Assembly: GCA_025937785.1 (NCBI GenBank)
Contig: JAICQQ010000035.1
Location: 1 to 52,464, forward strand
DNA: 52,464 nt
Source of the DNA: Polyangiaceae bacterium
GTDB lineage: Bacteria; Myxococcota_A; Polyangia; Polyangiales; Polyangiaceae
Direction: 5' to 3'
The position numbers and the translations under genes were made by a program. Under the pieces are notes generated by a model that was given only the letters and a program-made list of their open reading frames with translations, did no database searches and was not told the DNA's origin. This document shows positions 1-10,180 of the stretch, one piece after another; within the stretch, counting starts at the first letter, position 1; the number at the start of each line of letters is the position of its first letter.

Positions 1-375
1 ACGACCCACATTGGGTCGCTGGGAGCGGCGGTGGGTCAGAGGGCTCACAGTTTGAGGAAACGTGGGACGACCCACGTTGGGTCGCCCACGTTTCGGTCGC
101 CCACGTTGGGTCGCCCACGTTGGGTCGCCCACGTTGGGTCGCCCACGTTGGGTCGCCCACGTTGGGTCGCCCACGTTGGGTCGCCCACGTTGGGTCGCCC
201 ACATTGGGTCGCCCACGTTGGGTCGCCCACGCTGGGAGCGGTGGGCCGGAGGGTGCCCAGTTTCGGAGCCGTGCGACGCCCATCGTTGGGTCGCCCCACA
301 TGCGTCGCCCACGTTGGGTCGCGCGGCGCAGCGGGAGGGCGCCAGTTTCGGGAACGTGCGACGACCCCACGTCGG
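1..375. repeat. 14-bp palindromic tandem repeat array
   Basis: The core at 71-240 holds about 12 head-to-tail copies of CCCACGTTGGGTCG, nearly all 14 bp long, with two 15-bp variants (85-99, 226-240) and one single-base variant (198-211). Read across unit borders, CGACCCA-CGT-TGGGTCG is an inverted repeat with perfect 7-bp arms, so every unit can form a small hairpin. Degenerate copies occur at 1-18, 285-297 and 302-317. Between them are three related stretches of about 50 bp (about 19-70, 231-285, 320-370) sharing GGGAGCGG-like and CAGTTT-like words, giving a higher-order pattern. A 14-nt unit is not a multiple of three, and frames stay open on both strands only because of composition, so I regard it as non-coding. 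It lies downstream of leuB. Function unknown. Confidence 0.9.
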
Positions 376-418
376 GTGCCTCCAGTAGCTCCCCGCGGTC
401 GGTGAGTCTTACAGGCGG

Positions 419-436
419 GCTGGCCCGACAGCCAGC
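419..436 (-). terminator. Possible hairpin downstream of leuB
   Basis: On the minus strand GCTGGC-TGTCGG-GCCAGC forms a 6-bp stem starting 12 nt after the leuB stop. There is no T tract, so this is at best a weak or Rho-assisted end for the ilv-leu operon; the repeat array follows directly. Confidence 0.25.
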
Positions 437-448
437 GGTGGCAGGAAC

Positions 449-1507
449 CTACAGCTGCTTCAACACCGCGTCGCCCATGGTCTGGGTGTCGGCGGTGCCG
501 CCGAGATCGCGGGTGCGCACGCCGGACGCGAGGGCCTGATCGACAGCTGTTTCGACGGCGACGGCTTCCTGTTCGAGGCCGAGGCTGTGCCTGAGCAGCA
601 GAGCCGCGCTCAGAATCGTTGCGAGCGGATTCGCGACGCCTTTGCCGGCGATGTCGGGGGCGGAGCCGTGGATGGGTTCGTAGAGGCCGAGGCGGCCTTG
701 ACCCAGCGAGGCGCTCGGCAACATCCCGAGCGAACCGGTGAGCACCGCGGCTTCGTCGGAGAGGATGTCGCCAAACATGTTCTCGGTGACGATCACGTCG
801 AAGCTACCTGGGTGGGTCACGAGGCGCATCGCGCAGGAATCGACCAGCTGGTGCTCCAGTGTCAACTCTTGGTAGTCGGCGTGCACGCGCGTGGCGACTT
901 GGCGCCAGAGACGGGAGGATTCGAGTACGTTGGCCTTGTCGACGGAGGTCACGAGCTTCCGGCGTCCGCGCGCGAGCTCGCAGGCGAGCTTCACCACGCG
1001 ATGCACCTCGGCCTCGGTGTACTCCAAAGTGTCCACGGCGCGTTCGCCTTGCTCGGGGGTTTGCTCGCGGTACTGCTTCCCGAAGTAAAGCCCGCCCGTC
1101 AGCTCACGCACGACGAGTAGATCGACGCCCCGGATGCGATCTTCTTTCAGCGGCGAAGCGCCGATCAGATCGGGGTAGGTGCGCACCGGGCGCAGGTTCG
1201 CGAACAAGCCGAGCCCCTTGCGGATCGCGAGCAGCCCCTTCTCGGGCCGGGTCTTCGCCTTGGGGTCGTCCCACTTGGGCCCTCCGACGGCGCCCAAGAG
1301 CACGGCGTCGGATTTTCTACAGGCCGCCAGAGTCGCTTCGGGCAGCGGCTCACCGGTCTCGTCGATGGCGATGCCCCCCATCAAGTGCTCCTCGAAGCTG
1401 AACTCGTGGTGGAACTTGCGCGCGACCTGTTCGAGGACGCGCTTGGCCTGGGCCACGATTTCGGGGCCGATACCGTCGCCCGGAAGGGTGACGAGACTTG
1501 CTTTCAT
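449..1507 (-). CDS. leuB: 3-isopropylmalate dehydrogenase
   Basis: This cytosolic enzyme oxidises and decarboxylates 3-isopropylmalate to 2-oxoisocaproate with NAD+. In organisms with a citramalate pathway it also acts on 3-methylmalate to give 2-oxobutyrate. The 352-residue protein has the normal length for the family. It shows N-terminal GDGIGPEIV, the GGPKWDDP loop, [10 protein letters not shown] around the substrate and Mg site, and the conserved [13 protein letters not shown] segment. The ATG overlaps the cimA stop as ATGA (1504-1507), indicating translational coupling. It is the last gene of the ilvB-ilvN-leuA-cimA-leuB operon. Its position directly after cimA fits shared use for leucine and isoleucine precursors. 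The isomerase genes leuC and leuD are not in this window. Confidence 0.97.
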   Translation of the reverse strand: MKASLVTLPGDGIGPEIVAQAKRVLEQVARKFHHEFSFEEHLMGGIAIDETGEPLPEATLAACRKSDAVLLGAVGGPKWDDPKAKTRPEKGLLAIRKGLGLFANLRPVRTYPDLIGASPLKEDRIRGVDLLVVRELTGGLYFGKQYREQTPEQGERAVDTLEYTEAEVHRVVKLACELARGRRKLVTSVDKANVLESSRLWRQVATRVHADYQELTLEHQLVDSCAMRLVTHPGSFDVIVTENMFGDILSDEAAVLTGSLGMLPSASLGQGRLGLYEPIHGSAPDIAGKGVANPLATILSAALLLRHSLGLEQEAVAVETAVDQALASGVRTRDLGGTADTQTMGDAVLKQL

Positions 1508-3246
1508 GATGCCTCCAAGGAGCCAGGCCGGCGTGCGGCGTGACTCGGGTTTGTTTTCTCGGCGGGGTCGGCGCTCGTCGCAGCACCCGCAGGTGAGTCG
1601 GGGTTAGGCGCGCCCGACGGCTCGGTGCCGAGCGAGCTCGGCGGGTACACACTGTCCCGAGACGTCTGTTCCGCCAGAACCAGCCCGTACTCGATCGAGT
1701 CGAGCAGGGCGTGCATCGATGCTTCGATGATGTTGGACGACGCGCCCACGGTGCTCCAGTTGTCGAAACCGTTGCCGCTGTCGATCAGGACGCGGGTGAT
1801 GGCCTCGGTGCCCGCCGCCCCGTCGAGGATGCGCACTTTGTAGTCCTCGAGGTGGATCCGCTGCACTTCGGGATAGAACGGAGCCAGTCCTTTGCGGAGC
1901 GCCGTCGCGAGCGCCGCCACCGGACCGTTGCCGTCGGCCGCCGTGTGCACCACTTCGCTGCCCACGCTGAGCTTCACGGTGGCTTCGGCGAAGGTGTCGG
2001 TGCCCGCGCGCTTGCCCACCATGGTTTGGTAGTCGAGGATGCGGAAGGGGGCTTTGTAGCTCACGTCTTTGCGGCGCAGGAGCAACGCGATGGAGGCCTC
2101 GGCACTTTCGAACGAGATCCCGCGCGCTTCGGCCTGCTTGATGTCGTCGAGGGCTTCCTGCTCACTGAACGCGTGCGAAACACCCAGCTCTTCGGCCTTG
2201 GAGAGCACGTTGCCACGTCCTGACAGCTCGCTGACGACGACTCGCATCTCGTTACCGACCAGCGCAGGCTCGATGTGCTGGTAAGAGTCCGGGTGCCGGC
2301 GCATCGCTGCCACGTGCACGCCCCCCTTGTGAGCGAAGGCAGCGCGGCCCACGTAAGCCTGATGGTCGTTGGGCACGAGGTTCGCGACTTCCGAGACGAA
2401 CAGCGACAGCTCGGTGATCTCGGCGAGTCGCGGCCGAGCCGTGGTCTCGAGTCCCAGCTTCAGCTCCAGGTTCGGGACGATCGCGCTCAGGTTTGCGTTG
2501 CCGCAGCGCTCGCCGAAGCCGTTGATGGTACCCTGGACGTGCCGCGCGCCTGCGCGCACGGCGGCCAGGCTATTGGCGACGCCGCAGCCGGTGTCGTCGT
2601 GCGCGTGGATCCCGACGGGATGGCCCGTGGTACCGATCACGGTCTCGACGATCTCGGCGACGTCCCACGGCAAGCGGCCGCCGTTGGTTTCGCACAGGAC
2701 CACGACTTCGGCGCCGCCCCGGATGGCCGCGCGCAGGGTTTCGAGCGCATAGCTCGGGTCCGCGAGATAGCCATCGAAGAAGTGCTCGGCGTCGTAGATC
2801 ACACGCCGCCCGGCTTGCTTGAGAAAAGCGACGCTCTCTTCGATGAGCTTCAGGTTCTCGTCGAGTGAGATGCGGAGCACGTCGGTGACGTGCAGCGTCC
2901 AGCTCTTGCCGAAGATGGTGCAGGCGGGAGCCCCGGTATCGACCAAGGCTCGCAGGTTCGGGTCGTCTTCGGGGGCAAACTGCGCGCGCCGCGTCGAGCC
3001 GAAGGCGGTGATGCAGGCGTGGTTCCAGTCGACGTCTTTCGCCCGCTTGAAGAACTCCGAATCCTTGGGGTTCGAGAAAGGCCAGCCGCCCTCGATGAAG
3101 TCGACGCCAAAGGCATCCAGGCGCCTGGCGATGCGCAGCTTGTCGCGGAGCGTGTAAGAGACTCCCTCACGCTGCGTGCCATCACGCAGCGTGGTGTCGT
3201 AGACGGCTACCCGACGATCGGCAGGCCCGGCGCTAGGATTGGCCAT
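1504..3246 (-). CDS. cimA: (R)-citramalate synthase
   Basis: CimA condenses pyruvate with acetyl-CoA to citramalate, the first step of the threonine-independent route to 2-oxobutyrate and isoleucine. The protein (580 aa from this start) opens with the catalytic [13 protein letters not shown] and continues with [13 protein letters not shown], which is typical of the CimA branch rather than LeuA. The metal-binding [13 protein letters not shown] follows, and a C-terminal LeuA-type allosteric domain occupies roughly residues 400-520. I chose the ATG at 3246 because it lies 7 nt after leuA; the upstream in-frame start at 3327 would overlap leuA by 74 nt. The last 50 residues or so are Pro/Ser/Ala-rich and look disordered, an unusual extension. 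Its stop overlaps the leuB start. Confidence 0.93.
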   Translation of the reverse strand: MANPSAGPADRRVAVYDTTLRDGTQREGVSYTLRDKLRIARRLDAFGVDFIEGGWPFSNPKDSEFFKRAKDVDWNHACITAFGSTRRAQFAPEDDPNLRALVDTGAPACTIFGKSWTLHVTDVLRISLDENLKLIEESVAFLKQAGRRVIYDAEHFFDGYLADPSYALETLRAAIRGGAEVVVLCETNGGRLPWDVAEIVETVIGTTGHPVGIHAHDDTGCGVANSLAAVRAGARHVQGTINGFGERCGNANLSAIVPNLELKLGLETTARPRLAEITELSLFVSEVANLVPNDHQAYVGRAAFAHKGGVHVAAMRRHPDSYQHIEPALVGNEMRVVVSELSGRGNVLSKAEELGVSHAFSEQEALDDIKQAEARGISFESAEASIALLLRRKDVSYKAPFRILDYQTMVGKRAGTDTFAEATVKLSVGSEVVHTAADGNGPVAALATALRKGLAPFYPEVQRIHLEDYKVRILDGAAGTEAITRVLIDSGNGFDNWSTVGASSNIIEASMHALLDSIEYGLVLAEQTSRDSVYPPSSLGTEPSGAPNPDSPAGAATSADPAEKTNPSHAARRPGSLEAS

Positions 3247-3253
3247 GGTGCAA

Positions 3254-4948
<1,695 letters not shown>

Positions 4949-4966
4949 TGTCGTTCCCTTAGCTCG

Positions 4967-5527
4967 TCACGCAGCGCTGACGCTGCGTACGGTAGACTGT
5001 CTGGCAGAGCGAGCGGCGTCGCCTTCGTCGCCGCGGGTCATGGCTACGGTGCCCGATTGCACCATCTCTAGAATGCCGAACGGCGTCAAAGCCGCCAAAA
5101 GACCGCCGATCTTGTCTTGGCTGCCGGTGATTTCGACGGTCAACGACTGCGGTGCCACGTCGACGGCGCGTGCCCGGAACACCTGCACCAGCTGCAACAC
5201 TTCGGTGCGCCGCTCGGGCCCGACCCGCACCTTGATTAGCGCCAGGTCGCGGATCACTGCCTGCTTGTCGGTGATGTCCTCGACGCTGAGCACGTTCACC
5301 AATTTGTAAAGGTTGGCTTCGATGCGGCGGCTCTTGTCGGCGTCGGCGGCCACCTGGAACGTCATGCGGCTGACACCGTCTTGGTGCGTGCGCCCGACGT
5401 TGAGCGACACGATGTTGTATTCGCGGCGTCGGAACAGCGACGCGATGCGGTTGAGAACACCGGGCTTGTCCTCGACGTAGGCGACGAAGGTTCTGAGCGG
5501 CTGCGGGTCTTGTGAGGTCATGCTCAT
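4967..5527 (-). CDS. ilvN: Acetolactate synthase small (regulatory) subunit
   Basis: This is the regulatory subunit of acetohydroxyacid synthase; in the family it confers valine feedback inhibition and stimulates the catalytic subunit. The 186-residue product begins MSMTSQDPQP and has the N-terminal ACT domain (TFVAYVEDKPGVLNRIASLFRR, then YNIVSLNVG) and a C-terminal ALS_ss domain. Length is like the larger IlvH/IlvN forms. The start at 5527 overlaps the ilvB stop as ATGA. A longer frame reaching 5842 lies entirely inside ilvB and was not used. An ATG two codons on (5521) is an alternative start. The symbol ilvH would serve equally. Confidence 0.94.
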   Translation of the reverse strand: MSMTSQDPQPLRTFVAYVEDKPGVLNRIASLFRRREYNIVSLNVGRTHQDGVSRMTFQVAADADKSRRIEANLYKLVNVLSVEDITDKQAVIRDLALIKVRVGPERRTEVLQLVQVFRARAVDVAPQSLTVEITGSQDKIGGLLAALTPFGILEMVQSGTVAMTRGDEGDAARSARQSTVRSVSAA

Positions 5528-7326
5528 TTGTCCTTCCCCGTTTCGAAGATCGGGTTGTGGGTGCTCGCGGGCGGAGCGCCGCTGCCATTGCTGGGACGCC
5601 GGATCATGTCTTGCAAGTCGGCGCCTGCCGGTACCATGGGGTACACGCTGTCTTCCTGTTCGACGCGGAAGTCGATGATGCAGGTCTCTTCGGCGGCGCG
5701 CGCGGCTTCGACTGCTGCCTTGACGTTCGCGCGTTCGGTGACGCGCAGCCCCTTCAGACCATGGGCTTCGGCGAGCTTCACGAAGTCCGGGCTCTTCATC
5801 GGCGTTGCCACGTAGCGGCCGCCGAAGAAGAACTGCTGCCACTGGCGCACCATGCCCAAGTAGCCGTTGTTGATGATGGCAATGTTGACCTTGATGCCTT
5901 CCTGCGCGCAGGTCGCTAGCTCACACGCAGTCATCTGAAAGCCGCCATCGCCAACGATCACCCACACGTCGTCTTCCGGACATGCGAACTTGGCGCCGAT
6001 GGCAGCGGGCAGGGCAAAGCCCATGGTGCCGAGCCCACCGGAGGTGATGAGCTTCTTCGGGTGGTCGTGCTTGTAGTACTGCGCCTCCCACATCTGATGC
6101 TGCCCGACGTCGGTGACGATCAGCGATTTTCCATCGGTGAGGCGCCACAAGTCGTGCACCACGTGCGCCGCGAACAACCTGCCATTGTCTGGCATGTGCT
6201 GGATCTCGAGCACCGCGCTCTCGCCCTTCAGCTCTTCGATGTGGTTGACCCATTCGTCGACGGCTGGCGAGGCGAGGCGCGGCATCAGCTCTGCCAAGAT
6301 CTCCCGTGCGTTGCCCACTAACGGTAGGTCGACCTTTACGTTCTTGTTGATCTCGGCGGGGTCGAGCTCGATGTGAATCTTCTTGGCATTCTTGGCGTAG
6401 GTCTTCAGGTTGCCCGTGACACGGTCGTCGAAGCGCATGCCGATCGCTAGGATCAGGTCGGCCTCTTGAATGGCGCGATTCACCCAGGCTTCACCGTGCA
6501 TACCCATCATGCCCAGCGCTCGCGGGTGGCTGGCGGGGAAGCCGCCCAAGCCGAGCAGCGTGCAGGCCACCGGAATGTTGGTGCGTCGGACCAACTCCAG
6601 CAAAAGCTCGGTCGCTTCGGACTTGATCACCCCGTGGCCGCAGAAAATCACGGGACGACGGGCGGCCGCGATCATGCGCGCGGCCTCCTCGATGTCCCGT
6701 GAGGCCACGTGGTGCTCTGGGCGATAGCCGGGTAAACGAACGGGTGAATCGTCGGGCACGTACTCGCAGCTCTTCTGCTGTGCGTCCTTGGTGATGTCCA
6801 CGACGACCGGACCGGGGCGTCCCGAACGCGCGATATAAAACGCCTCGCGGATCGCCGGTGCTATGTGCTGAGGCTCGGTCACCAGCAGGTTGTGCTTGGT
6901 GATCGGCAACGTGACCCCAGTGATGTCGACTTCCTGGAAGGCGTCGCTACCGATCAGGCTCGAGGGCACCTGCCCGGTGATGCACACGATGGGTACCGAG
7001 TCCATCATCGCGTTGGCGATGCCGGTGACCAAGTTGGTGGCTCCGGGACCAGAGGTGGCGACCGCCACTCCGACGCGCCCGGTAGCGCGTGCGTAACCTT
7101 CGGCCATGTGCGCTGCGCCTTGCTCATGGCGAACCAGCACGTGCCGGATCGGGTACTGGATCATCGCATCGTACGCGGGCATGATCGCGCCGCCCGGGTA
7201 CCCGAACACCACTTCCGTGCCTTCCCGTACCAGCGCTTCCCAAATCAGCTGCGCGCCGCTGAGAGTGCGGGGCGACGATTGTAGGTCGGCGGTGTGTCGA
7301 ATGACTTCGTTCATGGGTGCAGCCAC
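5524..7326 (-). CDS. ilvB: Acetolactate synthase large (catalytic) subunit
   Basis: This ThDP- and FAD-dependent enzyme makes 2-acetolactate and 2-aceto-2-hydroxybutyrate, the first common step of valine, leucine and isoleucine synthesis. The 600-residue protein shows GYPGGAIMPAYDA, the catalytic-Glu region RHEQGAAHMAEGYAR, SGPGATN, and the ThDP-binding span beginning GDGGFQMT and ending INNGYLGMVRQ. GTG at 7326 is preferred because AAGGAG (7333-7338) lies six bases upstream; the ATG at 7314 is an alternative start. It is the first structural gene of the operon and is preceded by a leader peptide and terminator that make an attenuator. Confidence 0.96.
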   Translation of the reverse strand: MAAPMNEVIRHTADLQSSPRTLSGAQLIWEALVREGTEVVFGYPGGAIMPAYDAMIQYPIRHVLVRHEQGAAHMAEGYARATGRVGVAVATSGPGATNLVTGIANAMMDSVPIVCITGQVPSSLIGSDAFQEVDITGVTLPITKHNLLVTEPQHIAPAIREAFYIARSGRPGPVVVDITKDAQQKSCEYVPDDSPVRLPGYRPEHHVASRDIEEAARMIAAARRPVIFCGHGVIKSEATELLLELVRRTNIPVACTLLGLGGFPASHPRALGMMGMHGEAWVNRAIQEADLILAIGMRFDDRVTGNLKTYAKNAKKIHIELDPAEINKNVKVDLPLVGNAREILAELMPRLASPAVDEWVNHIEELKGESAVLEIQHMPDNGRLFAAHVVHDLWRLTDGKSLIVTDVGQHQMWEAQYYKHDHPKKLITSGGLGTMGFALPAAIGAKFACPEDDVWVIVGDGGFQMTACELATCAQEGIKVNIAIINNGYLGMVRQWQQFFFGGRYVATPMKSPDFVKLAEAHGLKGLRVTERANVKAAVEAARAAEETCIIDFRVEQEDSVYPMVPAGADLQDMIRRPSNGSGAPPASTHNPIFETGKDK

Positions 7327-7332
7327 GGTTTG

Positions 7333-7338
7333 CTCCTT
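7333..7338 (-). promoter_or_regulatory. ilvB ribosome binding site
   Basis: AAGGAG on the minus strand lies six bases before GTG at 7326. It decides the start in favour of this GTG over the ATG four codons further on. Confidence 0.8.
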
Positions 7339-7381
7339 GAATTTCTTTGCTCGGGTTGCGCGTTCTTAAGGGGATCAAACG

Positions 7382-7414
7382 AAAAAACCCCCGCACCAGC
7401 TTTGGGTGCGAGGG
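7382..7414 (-). terminator. Attenuator terminator upstream of ilvB
   Basis: On the minus strand the stem CCCTCGCACC / GGTGCGGGGG (7405-7414 with 7388-7397; ten pairs, one of them T-G) encloses a 7-nt loop and is followed directly by six T (7382-7387). It stands 24 nt after the leader-peptide stop and 55 nt before the ilvB GTG, exactly where an attenuator terminator belongs. Confidence 0.88.
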
Positions 7415-7462
7415 TCTGAATCTGTGAGGTGTTGAGACTCAGGCGACCGACGCACCCAGGCT
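7398..7462 (-). promoter_or_regulatory. Antiterminator pairing of the ilvB attenuator
   Basis: GGGTGCG inside leader codons 37-38 (7451-7457) is perfectly complementary to CGCACCC (7404-7410), which contains most of the 5' arm of the terminator. AGC (7460-7462) can add three pairs with GCT (7398-7400) across a small internal loop. The two pairings exclude each other. A ribosome stalled on the Val/Leu run (codons 23-34) would leave 7451-7457 free and favour antitermination. One that reaches the stop codon would cover it and let the terminator form. Confidence 0.75.
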
Positions 7463-7564
7463 GATAAGCCCGAGTACGAGTACGAGGCTAAGAATGACGC
7501 GGACCAACTCCCCGGCTACCAAACCGGATCGAGCAGAGTCGTTGTACGGGTCGCACGCGGCCAT
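7439..7564 (-). CDS. ilv operon leader peptide (attenuator)
   Basis: A 41-codon frame from ATG 7564 to TGA 7439-7441. Sixteen of its 41 residues are Ile, Leu or Val, with the run VILSLVLVLGLISL at residues 23-36 (11 of 14 branched-chain). Codons there include GTA twice and CTT twice, expected to be uncommon in so GC-rich a genome, which would sharpen stalling when charged tRNA is scarce. A terminator with T tract and an antiterminator follow, then ilvB. This is the arrangement known from enterobacterial ilvB and ilvGMEDA leaders. No convincing Shine-Dalgarno is visible before the ATG. The alternative reading, a small single-span membrane protein, is less likely given the RNA elements. Confidence 0.82.
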   Translation of the reverse strand: MAACDPYNDSARSGLVAGELVRVILSLVLVLGLISLGASVA

Positions 7565-7982
7565 TCTTGGTGACCGCTAGGCTGCGCCGCACGGGCTCCC
7601 TCGTCAAGTTCGTTTTCGGGTTCGGGCGCGCCCGCTACCGCTAAGTGTTGAAGATCGTTTATTCCTGAAAGAGTTCCAGCTGGTTAAACCTGCTTTTTGT
7701 CCTCTACCTACCAGTGGTCGACCTTTCGCGCTAGTCTCCGCATGTACAAGTTGAATGACTCGATGAGCCTGGACCTCACGAGGATCGCGCGCTCCGTGCC
7801 GCCGAAATGACAACGCTGGCCGGGCCGCCGCTCATCATTAGAAATAATTGAAATCGATACACTAATTGGCGCTGCCGGCCGATGGGTGGGGTCCCGTGAC
7901 CTCTCCGCCCAACGCTGACGGAGTGATAAAGCGCCCCAAGGTGGCCGCTTGATGTAGCAAGCTAAGCCGCACCGGAGCCTTC
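7565..7982. other. Intergenic region between the ilv leader and the DHH gene
   Basis: A 418-nt divergent region with no gene I can support. It should contain the minus-strand promoter of the ilv operon; TTGACG near 7602-7607 resembles a -35 box but I see no good -10 at the right spacing. An AT-rich pocket at about 7835-7868 (ATTAGAAATAATTGAAATCG) stands out and may be the plus-strand promoter of the DHH gene. Confidence 0.5.
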
Positions 7983-9053
7983 ATGGGTACGAACGGGAAC
8001 AACGGACACAAAGCCCAACTGCTGGAGCAGGCGCTGAAGCCTGCGACCGATAAACCACTCGTCATTCTGTTGGGCGGGCATCCCGATCCGGATGCCATTG
8101 GAAGCGCGCTGGCTCACAAGCGGATCTGTGAACGCTTGGGTGTCCACGCGAGCATTGCTCACGTGCTGCCCATTTCTCGCTCCGAGAACCGCGCGTTGGT
8201 CAAGTTGCTGAACGTGCCGATGACGCGCATCAAAAAGACCGAGGAACTCGAGCAGTTCGGGTACCTGTCACTGGTGGACGCGAGCGCGACCGAGGCCTCC
8301 ATCCAGCTCCCCGATCACCTCGAGCTGCTGACCGTGGTCGACCACCACCGGCCCGCGAGTATCCCCAAGGCGCCCTTCGTCGACATTCGGCATGACGTGG
8401 GCGCGACGTGCACCATCTATACGGAATACGCCGAACATGGTCTGAGCCCGCTAGGGGCCGAGGGGAACGACGACACTGCCGTCGCTACCGCGATGTTCTT
8501 CGGCATTCAGACGGATACGGACGATTTCGCATTCGCGACCCCGATCGACTTCCGTGCTGCGGCGTATCTCAAGCCGCTCTGCGACGCAGAAAAGCTGAGC
8601 CGTATCGGCCGTCGCAGTATCACGGCCGAAGCCATGGAGGCAGTGGGCGTGGCGCTGCGCGACCTCGAGGTCATTCGCGATTTCGCGATCGCGGGCGTGG
8701 GCCGCGTCTCCGGGCTCAACCGCGACGCCATTCCGATGGCCGCGGACTTCATCATGCGCCGGGAAGACATCGACACCGTGCTCGTGTACGGCATCGTCGA
8801 CGATCGCATCGACGGCTCCCTGCGCACCAGCCGCGCGAGCGTCGATCCGGCGAGCTTCATGCAGAACGCGTTCGGCGCCGACGCCGAGGGGCGTCCGTAC
8901 GGCGGCGGTCGCGCAGACATGGGTGGCTTCCAAGTCCCGCTGGGCTTGCTCGGCGAGGTGGACGACGAGGAGAACCTGTGGCGGCTCGTGCGTGAGCTCG
9001 TGCACAAGCGCGTGGCGCGCGTCGTGCCCGAACTAGCGAAGAAGTCCGACTGA
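7983..9053 (+). CDS. DHH-family phosphoesterase (NrnA/RecJ-like)
   Basis: Cytosolic Mn-dependent phosphodiesterase of the DHH superfamily. Members degrade nanoRNA, pAp or cyclic dinucleotides. In the 356-residue protein motif I is GGHPDPDAIGS (31-41), motif II LVDAS (98-102), and the family-naming VDHHRP follows at 119-124. GIQTDTDDFAF (about 174-184) supplies another metal ligand. A C-terminal DHHA1 substrate domain ends with GGGRADMGGF. Size and order match NrnA-like proteins of 320-350 aa. CGGAG lies before the ATG. Substrate cannot be told from sequence; the c-di-GMP enzyme 3 kb downstream makes linear dinucleotide (pGpG) removal an attractive but unproven role. Confidence 0.88.
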   Translation: MGTNGNNGHKAQLLEQALKPATDKPLVILLGGHPDPDAIGSALAHKRICERLGVHASIAHVLPISRSENRALVKLLNVPMTRIKKTEELEQFGYLSLVDASATEASIQLPDHLELLTVVDHHRPASIPKAPFVDIRHDVGATCTIYTEYAEHGLSPLGAEGNDDTAVATAMFFGIQTDTDDFAFATPIDFRAAAYLKPLCDAEKLSRIGRRSITAEAMEAVGVALRDLEVIRDFAIAGVGRVSGLNRDAIPMAADFIMRREDIDTVLVYGIVDDRIDGSLRTSRASVDPASFMQNAFGADAEGRPYGGGRADMGGFQVPLGLLGEVDDEENLWRLVRELVHKRVARVVPELAKKSD

Positions 9054-9139
9054 AGGCGCCCGCGGGCACTCGCACCGGCGGCGTCGCGCTCAAAGCGAGA
9101 AGCGGCGGCGGCGCAAAACTGCGCTAAGAATCCGTTGAC

Positions 9140-10159
9140 TTGGTGCAGCCTCTCTCTTCCGGTGCCAGACGAGACCTGACGCCGCAGCGCGCGGGCCTCT
9201 ACCTTTTCTGCGCCGCGCTGCTGCACGCCGCACTCACCCTCCTCGTCGGAGCATCGCGAGCTCGATGCGAGCGCCCCCCGGCTGAGCCCGCCGAGACCGA
9301 GCTAGGCCTGGTGCCGGTCCTGATCGAGCCGGTGAGCTCGCCTGCGAGCGCGCCGCCGGGCGGGGGCGCACCCGCACCCGCACCGACACCGCGAAAAGCG
9401 GCTGCGCAGCGCCCCGCCGTGCCGCGGATGGCGAAGGCGCCGAGCGCGCCGCAAGTGCCCGCGACGAACCCCGAGGTCACTGCCGGCGAAGCGGAAACGC
9501 CGGCGGCCGGCGCCGATCTGGTGAGCCAAGCTTCGAACCACGAGCGCGTGGCGAGCGCCGCGGCGATGCCAGCCCGGGTCGCGCCCGACACCTCCGCGCT
9601 CGGACCGTATCCCGGGACGGGGCCCGGCTCGCGCAGCGGACCGGGCGGACCGGGTTCCGGCTTCGGTCGCGGCGGCGGGCGCCTGACGACGCCTTTTGCC
9701 TTCGGCGGTCCGAGCGGGGCGTTCCGTGCTGAGGTCTGCTTCATTCCCGAGACCACGGAGAGCTTGCGCCAGCTCCGGGGATGCAACACCGAGATCAGCT
9801 TCTTCACCGATCATCTCGACATTCCGCCGCGCAGCTTCACCGACGGTTTCCCGGGCATCACCTCGCGCACCGAGTGGTTTGCCATCTACTACCGCGGCAA
9901 GTTCCGCGTCCAGACCGCCGACTACTACACCTTTCGGCTGATCTCCGACGACGGGTCGCTGTTGTACGTCGACGGGCACCTGATCATCGACAACGACCGC
10001 CAGCATCCACCGGCATCCAAGCGCGCGACGGTCCCGCTTGCTGCCGGCGAACACCTGCTGAACGTGGAGTACTATCAGGGCCCGCGGGACCGGATTGCCC
10101 TGCAACTGTTCGTCGCTGGGTCCGATGGCAACGAAAAGCTTTTCGGGCCCGTGATCTAG
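9140..10159 (+). CDS. Membrane-anchored PA14-domain protein
   Basis: A 339-residue envelope protein. Residues about 19-38 are a hydrophobic signal anchor. Residues 45-190 are Pro/Ala/Gly-rich and probably disordered, like the linker of TonB-type proteins. Residues about 200-335 form a PA14 domain (SRTEWFAIYYRGKFRV, DYYTFRLISDDGSLLYVDGHLII, GEHLLNVEYYQGPRDRIAL). PA14 domains are beta-barrels that usually bind carbohydrate. The start may be TTG at 9140 or GTG at 9143. It is followed 21 nt later by the HExxH lipoprotein, so the two are probably cotranscribed. No catalytic domain is visible. Confidence 0.75.
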   Translation: MVQPLSSGARRDLTPQRAGLYLFCAALLHAALTLLVGASRARCERPPAEPAETELGLVPVLIEPVSSPASAPPGGGAPAPAPTPRKAAAQRPAVPRMAKAPSAPQVPATNPEVTAGEAETPAAGADLVSQASNHERVASAAAMPARVAPDTSALGPYPGTGPGSRSGPGGPGSGFGRGGGRLTTPFAFGGPSGAFRAEVCFIPETTESLRQLRGCNTEISFFTDHLDIPPRSFTDGFPGITSRTEWFAIYYRGKFRVQTADYYTFRLISDDGSLLYVDGHLIIDNDRQHPPASKRATVPLAAGEHLLNVEYYQGPRDRIALQLFVAGSDGNEKLFGPVI

Positions 10160-10180
10160 CCTGTATCGTGGATCGGCCTG

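Noticed and set aside
1..375. CRISPR array
   Set aside because: Units are contiguous with no unique spacers of equal length and there are no cas genes.
31..539. Open frames on both strands through the 14-bp repeat (products rich in VGSPTLGRPRW-like words)
   Set aside because: The repeat lacks stops by composition, the unit is not a multiple of three, and all three frames give the same low-complexity words.
7439..7564. Small membrane protein instead of leader peptide
   Set aside because: The hydrophobic run is made of branched-chain residues and is followed by a matched terminator and antiterminator before ilvB, which a membrane protein would not explain.
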